NCBI GenBank assembly: GCA_009774215.1
Contig: VSNH01000100.1
Coordinates: 1 to 13,182 of the forward strand
DNA: 13,182 bases
Direction: 5' to 3'
Source: Lachnospiraceae bacterium
Lineage (GTDB): Bacteria > Bacillota > Clostridia > Lachnospirales > Lachnospiraceae
The translations under genes and the position numbers were made by a program. The notes beneath the pieces are model-generated. The model did not search any database. It was not told the origin of the DNA and was given only the letters and a program-made list of their open reading frames with translations. Shown here one piece after another: positions 1 through 7,740 of the stretch. How positions within the stretch are numbered: the stretch's first letter is position 1; each line of letters opens with the position of its first letter.

Positions 1-12
1 GCAGGATCGTAT

Positions 13-729
13 ATGAAAAAGCACATGGACATTATCTTAAAAACTGAGGACTTATGCAAATATTACGGCACAGGCGCCAATCAGGTCAAAGCCGTTGATC
101 ACGTCAATCTGGAAATCCGGCAGGGCGAGTTTGTCTCCATCGTCGGCAAATCGGGCAGCGGCAAGTCCACGCTACTTCACATGCTGGGCGGGCTGGACAA
201 TCCCACCTCCGGCAAGGTCTTTATCGACGGGGAAAACATCGCCTCCTTCAAGGAAGAAAAGCTCTCAAAAATCCGCCGCCGCAAAATCGGCTTTATTTTT
301 CAGGCTTACAATCTCATCCCCTCCCTCAACGTATGGGAGAACATCGTCCTTCCCCTCGGACTGGACGGCAAACCCATAGACGAATCGTTTATAAACGATA
401 TTATAAAGACGCTTGGGCTTTCGGACAGAGTAAAACATCTCCCCAACACCCTGTCTGGCGGTCAGCAGCAGAGATGCGCCATCGCCAGAGCCATTGCGGC
501 AAAGCCTTCCATCATACTCGCCGACGAGCCCACCGGCAATCTGGACACCCGTACCGGCGATGAGACGATGGCTCTCTTAAAGGCATCCGCCACGAAATAC
601 GGACAGACCCTCGTGGTCATCACCCACAATGAGGAAGTTGCACAGATGGCGGAGCGCACGATCATTCTGGCGGACGGACGCATCCTCTCCTCCGGGGAAA
701 GCGAGGTTGATTCCGATGAAGAGAACTAA
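13..729 (+). CDS. ABC transporter ATP-binding protein, MacB/LolD-type exporter family
   Basis: Cytoplasmic ATPase (238 aa) that would power the FtsX-type permease encoded next. All ABC nucleotide-binding motifs are visible: Walker A GKSGSGKS (about residues 45-52), Q-loop Gln97 in FIFQAYNL, signature LSGGQQQR (147-154), Walker B IILADEP (167-173) and the switch His205 in VITH. Length and the strongly conserved Q-loop/signature surroundings match the MacB/LolD/SalX group, which typically handles peptides, lipoproteins or lantibiotic-type antimicrobials. The start at 13 has an AGGA element six bases upstream; a second ATG at 25 is possible. The acidic C-terminal tail (about 228-238) is variable in this family. 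The gene overlaps the permease start by 14 bases, indicating translational coupling. The substrate cannot be told from sequence, and any regulator or promoter lies left of the window. Confidence 0.93.
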   Translation: MKKHMDIILKTEDLCKYYGTGANQVKAVDHVNLEIRQGEFVSIVGKSGSGKSTLLHMLGGLDNPTSGKVFIDGENIASFKEEKLSKIRRRKIGFIFQAYNLIPSLNVWENIVLPLGLDGKPIDESFINDIIKTLGLSDRVKHLPNTLSGGQQQRCAIARAIAAKPSIILADEPTGNLDTRTGDETMALLKASATKYGQTLVVITHNEEVAQMAERTIILADGRILSSGESEVDSDEEN

Positions 730-3235
730 TACGGTAAGGAGCCTTGCACTGAGTAAGCTGCGCTACAATAAAAGCCGCACCATGCTCACCGGCATTGCCA
801 TCATGCTCACCACCATGCTGCTCATGGCAATCGGCACGGTCGGCACCGGCGCACTGGATATGAACCGGCAGATATACGCTCAGGCGGACTATCATGCCCG
901 CTTTGGCGGCTTAACGCCCGATCAGGTAAATGTCCTGTCAAATCATATTCAGGTGGAAGCGCTATCCACCACGGAAGGCTTTGCGGATATTGAAAATGGA
1001 AAGATGAACGGCGCCCTTTCCTATCAGGAGACCCTGAAGGATGAACAGTCCGCAGACGGCGGCGCCTCCTTGCACTCTGTGACGCTTGCCTCCGGGCATT
1101 ATCCCGAAGCGGAAAACGAAATCTGCTCCTCCCCCGCCTTTTTCCGCCGTGTCGGCGCAGAGCCTGTCATCGGCGGCAAGGTAACGCTCTCTTTTCGTGT
1201 AGGCGGCAAAGGGGAAATTGTGACCAAAGAATTTACCATCAGCGGCTTGGAACCGGACGTGGAAATCTCCGATAAAGTCGACGACAGCCGCCTGATGTGG
1301 ACTGCCCGTGTCTCCAAAGCCCTGTTAGACAGCTACAAGGCGGACGGGCTTTACGAATCCGAGCCGTATGCCACCCTTCGCGTCTACGGGGAGGAAGTGC
1401 TGACCTTTGATGAAATGACAGACCGAATCAACGCTGTCGCTGCGGATATCGGACTGGACGAGGGACAGGTAAATATAAACAAAGAGTATCTTTTCACCGC
1501 GACTGACCCGGGTACGGAAGCCATGGCGATCATGGCAGTCATCGGTCTGATCGTGATCTTCTTTTCCTCGCTGGTGATCTACAGTATCTACTATGTGGGC
1601 GTGATCACTGACGTGCAGGAGATCGGCAAGTTAAAGGCGCTGGGCGCATCGGGACGCCAGATTGCCAGATTATTTTACTGGCAGGGCGCCATCATTTCCG
1701 CCTTTGCGGTTCCCGTGGGGCTGTTACTTGGATTCCTGCTGCCTTACCTGCTGTTTCCGCTGGCTTTGTGGGCATACAGCAGCGGTTCCGCCATCAGTTC
1801 CTACTCCCGCGACGCGGCGGAGGCAGTTATCGGGCAAATACACATGTTTTCTCTGCCTGTGCTGCTCACTGCAGCGGTGGCATCGCTGATTACTGTGGCT
1901 ATTTCCCTGCGTAAGCCCATACGGATGGCGAAAAAGGTTTCCCCGGTGGAAGCAATCCGCTATCAGGAAAACACAAGCGACCGCAAGAGCCGCAAGGGAC
2001 ACACCGAGGTGAAGGTGTCCACGCTGACCCTTGCCAACCTGACGCGCAACAGAAGACGTACCGCCGTCACCATCCTCACCATGGGCTTAAGCTGTGTGCT
2101 CTTTATATGTGTATCCGCCGTACTATGCAGCGTCAGCGCCGAAGACTTGGCGAGAAGGAACATCCCCAAGGGCGATTTCCGCATTGCTCTGGACTATGCC
2201 ATCTATAATGATAAGGAGTATCCCGAAAACAATCTGGAAAATCTGGTACAGCAGGAATACTTTAGCGAGACATTTCTTTCCAGACTGTCCTCCATAGAGG
2301 GCGTGGAATCCGTGGAGCGTGCGCCCGGTAAGATCATTTCCTCCACCGATATGGAGTCGCCCATGTACGAGGACTACGAGAATCACCTGCCGCTCTCCTA
2401 CTTTACCAGAGACGATGTGGCGGAACTAAACGCCTATCTGGTACAGGGCAGCATCGACTACGACCGCATGACGGCCAACAATGAGATCGTCTGCACCCAT
2501 GCTTACTCCTTTAACCAGTACGGTCTTTCCATAGGCGATGTCCTCCCGATCACCCTCCACGACGGCAGCCGGGAAATTCCCCTGACGGTAACACTGGGTG
2601 CCCTGACAGAGCCGGACGCTAACTATACCTACCTGATTATGACAGAAGATACATGGAACAGTCTGGGACTGACCTGCGATCCCACCACATCCATCTACCT
2701 GCATGTGGACGACGCGCACTATGACAGCGTAAAGGAAGCGCTCACGGAAATTGTAGCGGAAAATGAACATTTTACACTCTATGCCATGGATGTAGAACTG
2801 GCGATCGGACACTCTTCCATAGATCTGACAAAGAATCCGCTCTATCTGCTCCTGATCCTGATCGCCGTGATCGGTTTTATCAATCTGATCAACACGATGA
2901 TCACCAGTATTGTCACGCGCAAAAAGGAGCTGGGCATTCTGCAAGCTCTCGGTCTCTCCGACAGGCAGCTTGTGCGCATGCTCTCCGGGGAGGGGCTTGT
3001 CTTCACCGCGGGCACGCTCTTTATCAGCCTCACTCTCGGCAACGCAGCCGGATATCTGCTGTTCCTCTGGGCGAAAAAGGAGCACCTTATGAGCATCAGC
3101 CGTTACCACTATCCCCTTTGGGAAACCGTGGGGCTTACATTGGTTCTCTTGATTGGTCAGACAGCAATTACGCTGTTTATCAACAAGAAAGTGAAAAAGG
3201 AGAGCCTGATCGACCGCATCAGGAGCGAAGAATAG
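716..3235 (+). CDS. FtsX-family ABC transporter permease, two-domain, 839 aa
   Basis: Integral membrane partner of the preceding ATPase. Eight probable transmembrane helices are seen at about residues 22-44, 270-297, 324-350, 378-396, 449-471, 708-733, 760-785 and 803-823. This is the 4+4 arrangement of two FtsX domains, each with a large extracytoplasmic loop after its first helix (about 45-268 and 472-705). Both domains carry the typical cytoplasmic segment after the second helix, EIGKLKALGAS near 302 and ELGILQALGLS near 738, which probably contacts the ATPase. I chose the ATG at 716 (MKRTNTVRS): it overlaps the ATPase stop, has a GAGG element nearby and is followed by a basic stretch and the first helix. 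An in-frame extension to 629 would only duplicate ATPase coding sequence. The large outer loops suggest mechanotransmission or peptide export/resistance rather than a classical import channel. The substrate is unknown. Confidence 0.92.
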   Translation: MKRTNTVRSLALSKLRYNKSRTMLTGIAIMLTTMLLMAIGTVGTGALDMNRQIYAQADYHARFGGLTPDQVNVLSNHIQVEALSTTEGFADIENGKMNGALSYQETLKDEQSADGGASLHSVTLASGHYPEAENEICSSPAFFRRVGAEPVIGGKVTLSFRVGGKGEIVTKEFTISGLEPDVEISDKVDDSRLMWTARVSKALLDSYKADGLYESEPYATLRVYGEEVLTFDEMTDRINAVAADIGLDEGQVNINKEYLFTATDPGTEAMAIMAVIGLIVIFFSSLVIYSIYYVGVITDVQEIGKLKALGASGRQIARLFYWQGAIISAFAVPVGLLLGFLLPYLLFPLALWAYSSGSAISSYSRDAAEAVIGQIHMFSLPVLLTAAVASLITVAISLRKPIRMAKKVSPVEAIRYQENTSDRKSRKGHTEVKVSTLTLANLTRNRRRTAVTILTMGLSCVLFICVSAVLCSVSAEDLARRNIPKGDFRIALDYAIYNDKEYPENNLENLVQQEYFSETFLSRLSSIEGVESVERAPGKIISSTDMESPMYEDYENHLPLSYFTRDDVAELNAYLVQGSIDYDRMTANNEIVCTHAYSFNQYGLSIGDVLPITLHDGSREIPLTVTLGALTEPDANYTYLIMTEDTWNSLGLTCDPTTSIYLHVDDAHYDSVKEALTEIVAENEHFTLYAMDVELAIGHSSIDLTKNPLYLLLILIAVIGFINLINTMITSIVTRKKELGILQALGLSDRQLVRMLSGEGLVFTAGTLFISLTLGNAAGYLLFLWAKKEHLMSISRYHYPLWETVGLTLVLLIGQTAITLFINKKVKKESLIDRIRSEE

Positions 3236-3280
3236 CTCTTGGCATTAATGTACAAATTTTTCTTATTTTTCATCAATTAA

Positions 3281-3309
3281 TTGTATATTAACACAAAAAG
3301 TATTATAAT
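3281..3309 (+). promoter_or_regulatory. Putative sigma-A promoter for the chemotaxis receptor gene
   Basis: A perfect -10 TATAAT (3304-3309) lies 17 bases after a weak -35 TTGTAT (3281-3286), within a very AT-rich gap. The predicted start, about seven bases after the -10, falls near 3316. The strong RBS AGGAGG (3359-3364) is seven bases before the ATG at 3372. No sigma-28/sigma-D motility-type promoter (TAAA...GCCGATAA) was seen. Confidence 0.5.
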
Positions 3310-3335
3310 AAACGCAGGTCTTTTGATCTGCGTTT
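3310..3335 (+). terminator. Hairpin with T-rich tail, probable terminator of the ABC operon
   Basis: Inverted repeat with arms AAACGCAG (3310-3317) and CTGCGTTT (3328-3335). The stem can extend inward by three pairs (one G-T) around a TTTT loop. It is followed by an interrupted T-rich run to about 3351. It lies 74 bases past the permease stop, so it suits termination of read-through from the exporter operon. The predicted start of the following transcript falls inside its 5' arm, so that transcript would not form the full hairpin. Confidence 0.5.
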
Positions 3336-3371
3336 GTTTCTGTTAATTTTTCTATGTGAGGAGGTTCCGTT

Positions 3372-4826
3372 ATGACAAAAGAGCAATACAAAGCTGCCAA
3401 TTCCAAAATTTTTCCTGTTGTTATGATAATACTCGGCTATTATCTGATTACTTTTTTACTGTCGATTTTGACAGGAAACAGCACACGGAGAGTGTGGATA
3501 CAGATTGGGGTTTCCCTTGTCGCTGTCTTAGTCAGTGTTTTTGCACTCATTAAAAACAGGGAAACCAAGGCATGTTCAGTCGCTCTCATGGGTTCCTGCG
3601 CCCTCGCCTACGTAGTAATCGTTCTTTTGAACAGAAACGTCGGCATCTATGCTTATGTATTTGCGTTAATCGTTTCCTCACTGGCTTTCTTAAACGTAAA
3701 ACTTGCTTTTTGCGGCAACGCCGTTGCCATCCTCGCCAATGTGCTGCGTATCGGCATCAACTATACTTCTGAGGGAGACTATATGACCCACTCAATTCTG
3801 GAAATCTTCTCCCTGCTGCTGATGGCTCTCGCGTCCATCACGGTGACCCGCCTTCTGATCCGGTTCAACGAAGAAAATATGGCTTCCATTACGGATACGG
3901 CAAAAGAGCAAGAGCAGACTACCCGAACCATGAGTCAGGTGGCAGACGAAATCTCAGCCAACTTTACAGAGGCCATGAAGATGGTGGAAGAACTCAAAGA
4001 GTGTGTAGACACCTGCAACTTTGCCATGGAAAATATCGCGGACAGCACGGAAAACACCGCCGACGCCATTCAGGCGCAGGCCACCATGTGCGTGGAGATC
4101 CATTCGGCTTCCGATACTGCCGAGGGTGAGATACAGGCGATGATGGACGCCTCCGACAGAACCATGCAGACCATCTCGGAAGGTTCCGAGGAAATACAAA
4201 AATTAAAAGAACAGGCTGAAAACGTTGCCTCCGCGAGCGACACGACGGTACAGATGATTTCCCGCCTGACCGCCCAGATCGACAATGTGCAGGAATTTAT
4301 CGGCACGATTTTAAGCATCGCCGGAAAGACAAACCTGCTTGCTCTGAACGCCTCCATCGAAGCCGCGAGAGCCGGCGAAGCGGGAAAAGGCTTTGCCGTG
4401 GTGGCGGACGAAATCAGGGAGCTTTCCGCACAGACCAAGGAGGCGTCCAACAATATTACCGCTATCATAGCCAACCTGAACAGCGACGCAAGATCGGCAA
4501 ATACAAGTATTGAAGCATCCGCCGCTTCCGTGCGGACACAGAACGATATGATCGAAAATATGCGCAGTCGTTTTGAAAATATCCATCGGGAAATGACCGA
4601 ACTGGCGGCAAAAGTAAAAAATACGGAGGAGAGCGTCAATGTGATACTCACCTCCACAGATACCATTTCCGAAAATATAACGCATCTCTCCGCAACAAGC
4701 GAAGAAGTTGCCGCATCCTCCACCGAAGGTCTCCGCACTTCCGAGACTTCCGTGAAGAATATGAACTCCTGCAAGGAGGTTTTGGAAAAGATTTCCTCCC
4801 TTGCTATGACGCTGAAAGCGAATTAA
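3372..4826 (+). CDS. Methyl-accepting chemotaxis protein, six-helix sensor, no HAMP
   Basis: Membrane receptor of 484 aa. The first about 165 residues are hydrophobic, with roughly six membrane segments (about 14-34, 42-60, 68-87, 90-108, 110-127, 140-163) and only short connecting loops. There is therefore no periplasmic ligand-binding domain and no recognisable HAMP. The rest is a long coiled-coil signalling domain; its hairpin tip, with the conserved EAARAGEAGKGFAVVADEIR at 330-349, is where CheA and CheW bind in this family. No CheR/CheB-docking pentapeptide is seen at the C-terminus (ends SLAMTLKAN). The gene has an excellent AGGAGG RBS seven bases before the ATG and its own likely promoter. 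It stands alone, with no flagellar or che gene beside it, so its output pathway cannot be judged here. The sensor might perceive membrane state or a hydrophobic signal, but that is a guess. Confidence 0.92.
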   Translation: MTKEQYKAANSKIFPVVMIILGYYLITFLLSILTGNSTRRVWIQIGVSLVAVLVSVFALIKNRETKACSVALMGSCALAYVVIVLLNRNVGIYAYVFALIVSSLAFLNVKLAFCGNAVAILANVLRIGINYTSEGDYMTHSILEIFSLLLMALASITVTRLLIRFNEENMASITDTAKEQEQTTRTMSQVADEISANFTEAMKMVEELKECVDTCNFAMENIADSTENTADAIQAQATMCVEIHSASDTAEGEIQAMMDASDRTMQTISEGSEEIQKLKEQAENVASASDTTVQMISRLTAQIDNVQEFIGTILSIAGKTNLLALNASIEAARAGEAGKGFAVVADEIRELSAQTKEASNNITAIIANLNSDARSANTSIEASAASVRTQNDMIENMRSRFENIHREMTELAAKVKNTEESVNVILTSTDTISENITHLSATSEEVAASSTEGLRTSETSVKNMNSCKEVLEKISSLAMTLKAN

Positions 4827-4833
4827 CCGCCAT

Positions 4834-4852
4834 GTCACAGCTCTGCTGTGAC
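4834..4852. terminator. Perfect hairpin between convergent genes, possible transcript end
   Basis: An eight-base perfect stem, GTCACAGC / GCTGTGAC, with a three-base loop lies eight bases after the MCP stop. Neither strand has a clear T-run after it, so it is not a textbook intrinsic terminator. Its position between convergent genes suggests a role in 3'-end formation or stabilisation. Confidence 0.4.
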
Positions 4853-4869
4853 TCAAATCGGGATGAAAC

Positions 4870-4920
4870 TTAGAAGTCCTCCGCGAAACAGCCTTTGCTG
4901 CGAATGATTAGAAGTTCTTC
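4870..4920. repeat. Short direct repeat TTAGAAGTYCTYC in the convergent gap
   Basis: TTAGAAGTCCTCC (4870-4882) recurs as TTAGAAGTTCTTC (4908-4920), with two mismatches. Between them lies a small CAGC-CTTT-GCTG hairpin. This fills the gap between the MCP and fabH 3' ends. The function is unknown and chance cannot be excluded. Confidence 0.35.
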
Positions 4921-4928
4921 TCACGCTA

Positions 4929-5894
4929 TTACCACTCTATGACGGCTGACGCCCATGTCAGACCGCCGCCAAAGCCGCTTAATGCAACTTTCATACCGGT
5001 CTTTAACAGCCCTTTGCGGTTCATTTCATCGAGCAGAATCGGCACGCTGGCCGCAGAAATGTTTCCACAGTGATCCAGACTGATCGGAAACTTATCCTCA
5101 GTGATGTGAAGCCGTTTTGACACCGACTGGATAATGCGGATATTCGCCTGATGCAAGGCAAAGTAATCGATATCGTCCGGCGTAAGCCCTGCCGTCTCAA
5201 TGGTCTTCTGTAAAGAAGCGGGCACCGTGGTCACAGCAAACTTATAGACTTCCTGTCCGTCCATATGCACAAACTGAATCCTCTGGTCTGTCCGGATCAG
5301 GGGATTGTTATTGGAACGACCCGGGCAGGCCAGCACATCCCCCTTCTTCCCGTCAGACCCCTGGTCAAAAGCAAGCAGTCCGTACTGCTCGTCGCCGCGC
5401 ACCACCGCCGCGCCTGCTCCGTCACCGAAGAGTACACAGGTACTCCTATCCTCCCAATCCACGATCTTGGAGAGCGTCTCCGCCCCCAGAATCAACGCGG
5501 TTTTGTAAATCCCCGCCTGTATATATGCATTGGCTATATTCAGGGCAAACATAAAGCCTGAGCAGGCCGCGTTAATGTCAAAAGCGACCGCATTGTCCGC
5601 GCCAATGGCCGCCTGTACTTCACAGGCGCAAGCAGGCGTCACGAAATCCGCCGACACCGTACCCAGAATAATCAGATCAAGCTCTTCCGCCGTCACGCCC
5701 GCGTTCTCCATGGCACGCTTTGCCGCCTCTACAGACATGCTTGCCGTTGTCTCATCCTTCGCCAGATGCCGCTCCCTGATTCCTGTCCTGCTGCTGATCC
5801 ACTCATCCGAAGTGTCCATTACCTTGGACAAATCATCGTTTGTCACCACTGTCTCTGGCAGACAGCTCCCCGTTCCTATGATTCTAGTTTTCAT
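4929..5894 (-). CDS. fabH: Beta-ketoacyl-ACP synthase III (FabH)
   Basis: Cytosolic initiating condensing enzyme of type II fatty acid synthesis; it joins an acyl-CoA primer to malonyl-ACP to give the first 3-ketoacyl-ACP. At 321 aa it has the usual family length. The catalytic triad is visible: Cys111 in DINAACSGF, His248 in ALHQAN and Asn278 in HCGNIS. The N-terminal TSDEWISSRTGIRER block and the C-terminal GFGGGLTWAS are typical. The start at 5894 is preceded by GAGGAG. In many Firmicutes fabH heads the fab cluster; here it is the last gene, separated from the FabX-like gene by a 143-base structured gap, so its expression may differ from that of the rest. Whether it prefers acetyl or branched primers cannot be decided from sequence alone. 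Confidence 0.97.
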   Translation of the reverse strand: MKTRIIGTGSCLPETVVTNDDLSKVMDTSDEWISSRTGIRERHLAKDETTASMSVEAAKRAMENAGVTAEELDLIILGTVSADFVTPACACEVQAAIGADNAVAFDINAACSGFMFALNIANAYIQAGIYKTALILGAETLSKIVDWEDRSTCVLFGDGAGAAVVRGDEQYGLLAFDQGSDGKKGDVLACPGRSNNNPLIRTDQRIQFVHMDGQEVYKFAVTTVPASLQKTIETAGLTPDDIDYFALHQANIRIIQSVSKRLHITEDKFPISLDHCGNISAASVPILLDEMNRKGLLKTGMKVALSGFGGGLTWASAVIEW

Positions 5895-5922
5895 GTTACT
5901 CCTCTTTCTACCTTCTCCGCCG

Positions 5923-6016
5923 CGCTTATTCCCCTGGCCTTCCCTTCACTCCGCAGTGCCGCCCGTGAAACCTTCGGTGTCCCTCGCTCGCGGGCTGGTC
6001 TCCGCTTATTCCCCTG
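5923..6016. repeat. Structured intergenic element flanked by a 14-base direct repeat
   Basis: CGCTTATTCCCCTG occurs exactly twice, at 5923-5936 and 6003-6016. The segment between can fold in several ways: TTCAC (5945-5949) with GTGAA (5965-5969), nested CACT/AGTG (5947-5950 with 5955-5958), ACC-TTC-GGT, and GCCCG (5961-5965) with CGGGC (5991-5995). No convincing coding frame or RBS was found inside. The layout resembles a dispersed palindromic (REP-like or MITE-like) element sitting between the FabX-like gene and fabH. Copy number in the genome is unknown. Confidence 0.45.
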
Positions 6017-6037
6017 TCTGCGCACTGCTCATTGCCC

Positions 6038-7093
6038 TCACGCAAATTCCTCCAATATATCCCTCACATGTTCCAGATGCGTCGCGCGGTATGCGTTCGC
6101 GCCGCAGAAAAGCAGCGCTTCGTCCACCTTGCCCTTCACGGCATTTACGAGCGCGTCCGTGATACAGTAAGGCGTATCGGCCCCCTTGCAGGTGCTGATG
6201 CAGAGGTGGCATTTCTCATGCGGAATCTGCCCCTCCTTCGCCCGCTTCATAAAGGGATTTAAGATCGCCCGTCCCGGCATACCGACGGGACTCTGCACAA
6301 TGACGATATCTTCCTTTTTCGCGTCAATATAGCTCTGCTTATATGCCGGATCCGCATCGCACTCGTAGGTGGTAACAAACCGCGTCGCCATCTGTACGCC
6401 CGCTGCCCCCATTTCCAAATACTGCTCCATATCTTCACGGATATAGACACCGCCCGCCATAACGACCGGAATCTCCGCATCGTGCTCCGCCGCAGTCTCG
6501 TTTACCTGTGCAATGATCGCTTTCACCTCATCGTCATAGTGTAATCCCTCGATATCCGCAAGCTGCTCTTTGTGAAATCCCAGATGTCCGCCCGCCAGAG
6601 GTCCTTCGATTACCACAGCGTCAGGCAGTCTGCTGTATTTTTTCCACCAATATTTCATGATAACCTGCGCGGACTTCACGCTGGACACAATAGGCGCAAG
6701 CTTCGTCTTCGCCGCCCCGACAATCTTTGGCAGATCCATGGGCAGTCCCGCGCCGGAAATAATCAGGTCGATCCCTGCAGCCACCGCGGCCTTTACATAC
6801 TCCTCATATTTTCTGGTAGCCACCATGATATTGACGCCCAGAATCCCGCCTTTGGAAATCTCCCTAGCCTTCGCGATCTCTGTACCAATGGCCCGCAGGT
6901 TCGCCCCGATCGGGTCTGTGTCAAAATCCGGTTCCCGGTAGCCGATCTGCGCCGTGGAAATCACGCCGATTCCGCCCTCCTTCGCCACATTTCCGGCAAG
7001 AGAGGAAAGACTGACGCCCACTCCCATACCGCCCTGAATCACCGGCACACGGGCCACTAAGTCTCCTATTTTTAACGGTTTCACATTTCCCAT
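6038..7093 (-). CDS. FabX-like NPD-family flavoprotein with C-terminal Cys cluster (usually annotated nitronate monooxygenase)
   Basis: A 351-aa FMN-binding TIM-barrel protein of the NPD/nitronate monooxygenase superfamily. Visible features are QGGMGVG (20-26) for flavin binding, ISGAGLP (112-118), GPLAGGHLGF (164-173) with the probable catalytic His170, VMAGGVY (211-217) and GVQMATRF (232-239). A C-terminal CX2CX3CX7C motif (Cys295, 298, 302, 310) could bind a [4Fe-4S] cluster. It is clearly different from the FabK in the same cluster, which lacks this motif. Established: H. pylori FabX, of this superfamily, uses FMN and [4Fe-4S] to oxidise and isomerise decanoyl-ACP to cis-3-decenoyl-ACP. 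From recalled family features (KPLKIG start, GAGLP, GGH.GF, late Cys cluster, GANAYR end) this protein looks FabX-like. The weak RBS is AGGG eight bases from the ATG. Alternatives are a true nitronate monooxygenase or a second enoyl reductase. Confidence 0.85.
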   Translation of the reverse strand: MGNVKPLKIGDLVARVPVIQGGMGVGVSLSSLAGNVAKEGGIGVISTAQIGYREPDFDTDPIGANLRAIGTEIAKAREISKGGILGVNIMVATRKYEEYVKAAVAAGIDLIISGAGLPMDLPKIVGAAKTKLAPIVSSVKSAQVIMKYWWKKYSRLPDAVVIEGPLAGGHLGFHKEQLADIEGLHYDDEVKAIIAQVNETAAEHDAEIPVVMAGGVYIREDMEQYLEMGAAGVQMATRFVTTYECDADPAYKQSYIDAKKEDIVIVQSPVGMPGRAILNPFMKRAKEGQIPHEKCHLCISTCKGADTPYCITDALVNAVKGKVDEALLFCGANAYRATHLEHVRDILEEFA

Positions 7094-7206
7094 CTATTTT
7101 TCCCTGTCCTTCCGATACGCGCCTGATATCAGCAACTGTTATGCCCCTCAAATATTACGCCGCCAAATCCTTCCAATTCGTCCGTGGAATGAACCGGCTA
7201 TAGATC

Positions 7207-7641
7207 CTACGCCTCACCAATTGCAAAAGTCAGTTCCGCCTGTGTCACCAGTTTCCCGTCCACATAAGCCTTTCCCGCCCCTACGCCGATGGGTCCCTTT
7301 ATTTTAATAATCTCCGTCTCCAGTGTCAGCACGTCGCCGGGAACTACCTTTCCCTTAAACTTCGCATTGTTGATCGCCGCGAAGTAAGCGGTCTTACCCT
7401 TAAATTCCGGCTGGCTTAAAATCGCCACCGCACCTGTCTGTGCCAGCGCCTCCACAATCAGCACGCCCGGCATCACGGGCTCCTGCGGGAAATGCCCCGA
7501 GAAGAAAGGCTCGTTATAGGATACGCATTTCTTTGCGACTACCCGCTTCCCCTCCTCCATCTCCTCTATCGTATCAATCAGCATAAAGGGCTGTCTGTGG
7601 GGAATGATCTCCATGATTTCCTTTGCACCCATTAAAGACAT
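7207..7641 (-). CDS. fabZ: 3-hydroxyacyl-ACP dehydratase (FabZ)
   Basis: Cytosolic hot-dog-fold dehydratase that removes water from 3-hydroxyacyl-ACP to give trans-2-enoyl-ACP during elongation. The 144-aa length is normal. The N-terminal IMEIIPHRQPFMLID and the active-site stretch GHFPQEPVMPG are diagnostic; the catalytic pair is probably His50 and Glu64 (in IVEALAQTG). A strong GAGGAG lies seven bases before the ATG at 7641. It sits between fabF and the FabX-like gene, with about 100-base gaps on both sides. In the common Firmicutes order accB precedes it and accC, accD and accA follow; none is present. As the only FabZ in the window it is not obviously an isomerising FabN-type enzyme, although that cannot be settled by eye. 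Confidence 0.97.
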   Translation of the reverse strand: MSLMGAKEIMEIIPHRQPFMLIDTIEEMEEGKRVVAKKCVSYNEPFFSGHFPQEPVMPGVLIVEALAQTGAVAILSQPEFKGKTAYFAAINNAKFKGKVVPGDVLTLETEIIKIKGPIGVGAGKAYVDGKLVTQAELTFAIGEA

Positions 7642-7740
7642 GTCTGTTCTCCTCTCTGCATAAATTTTTGTAGATCATTAAAACGCAATCTCAATATTGC
7701 TATCATTACGCACATGGTAGCTTCCAACACAGACACGCCG

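Noticed and set aside
2426..3109. A 227-codon minus-strand open frame inside the permease gene
   Set aside because: It is antisense to well-predicted membrane helices of the FtsX permease, with no start signal; a shadow frame.
5530..6162. A 210-codon plus-strand open frame across the fabH start and the following gap
   Set aside because: It is antisense to fabH and to the end of the FabX-like gene; the protein is low-complexity and resembles no family I know.
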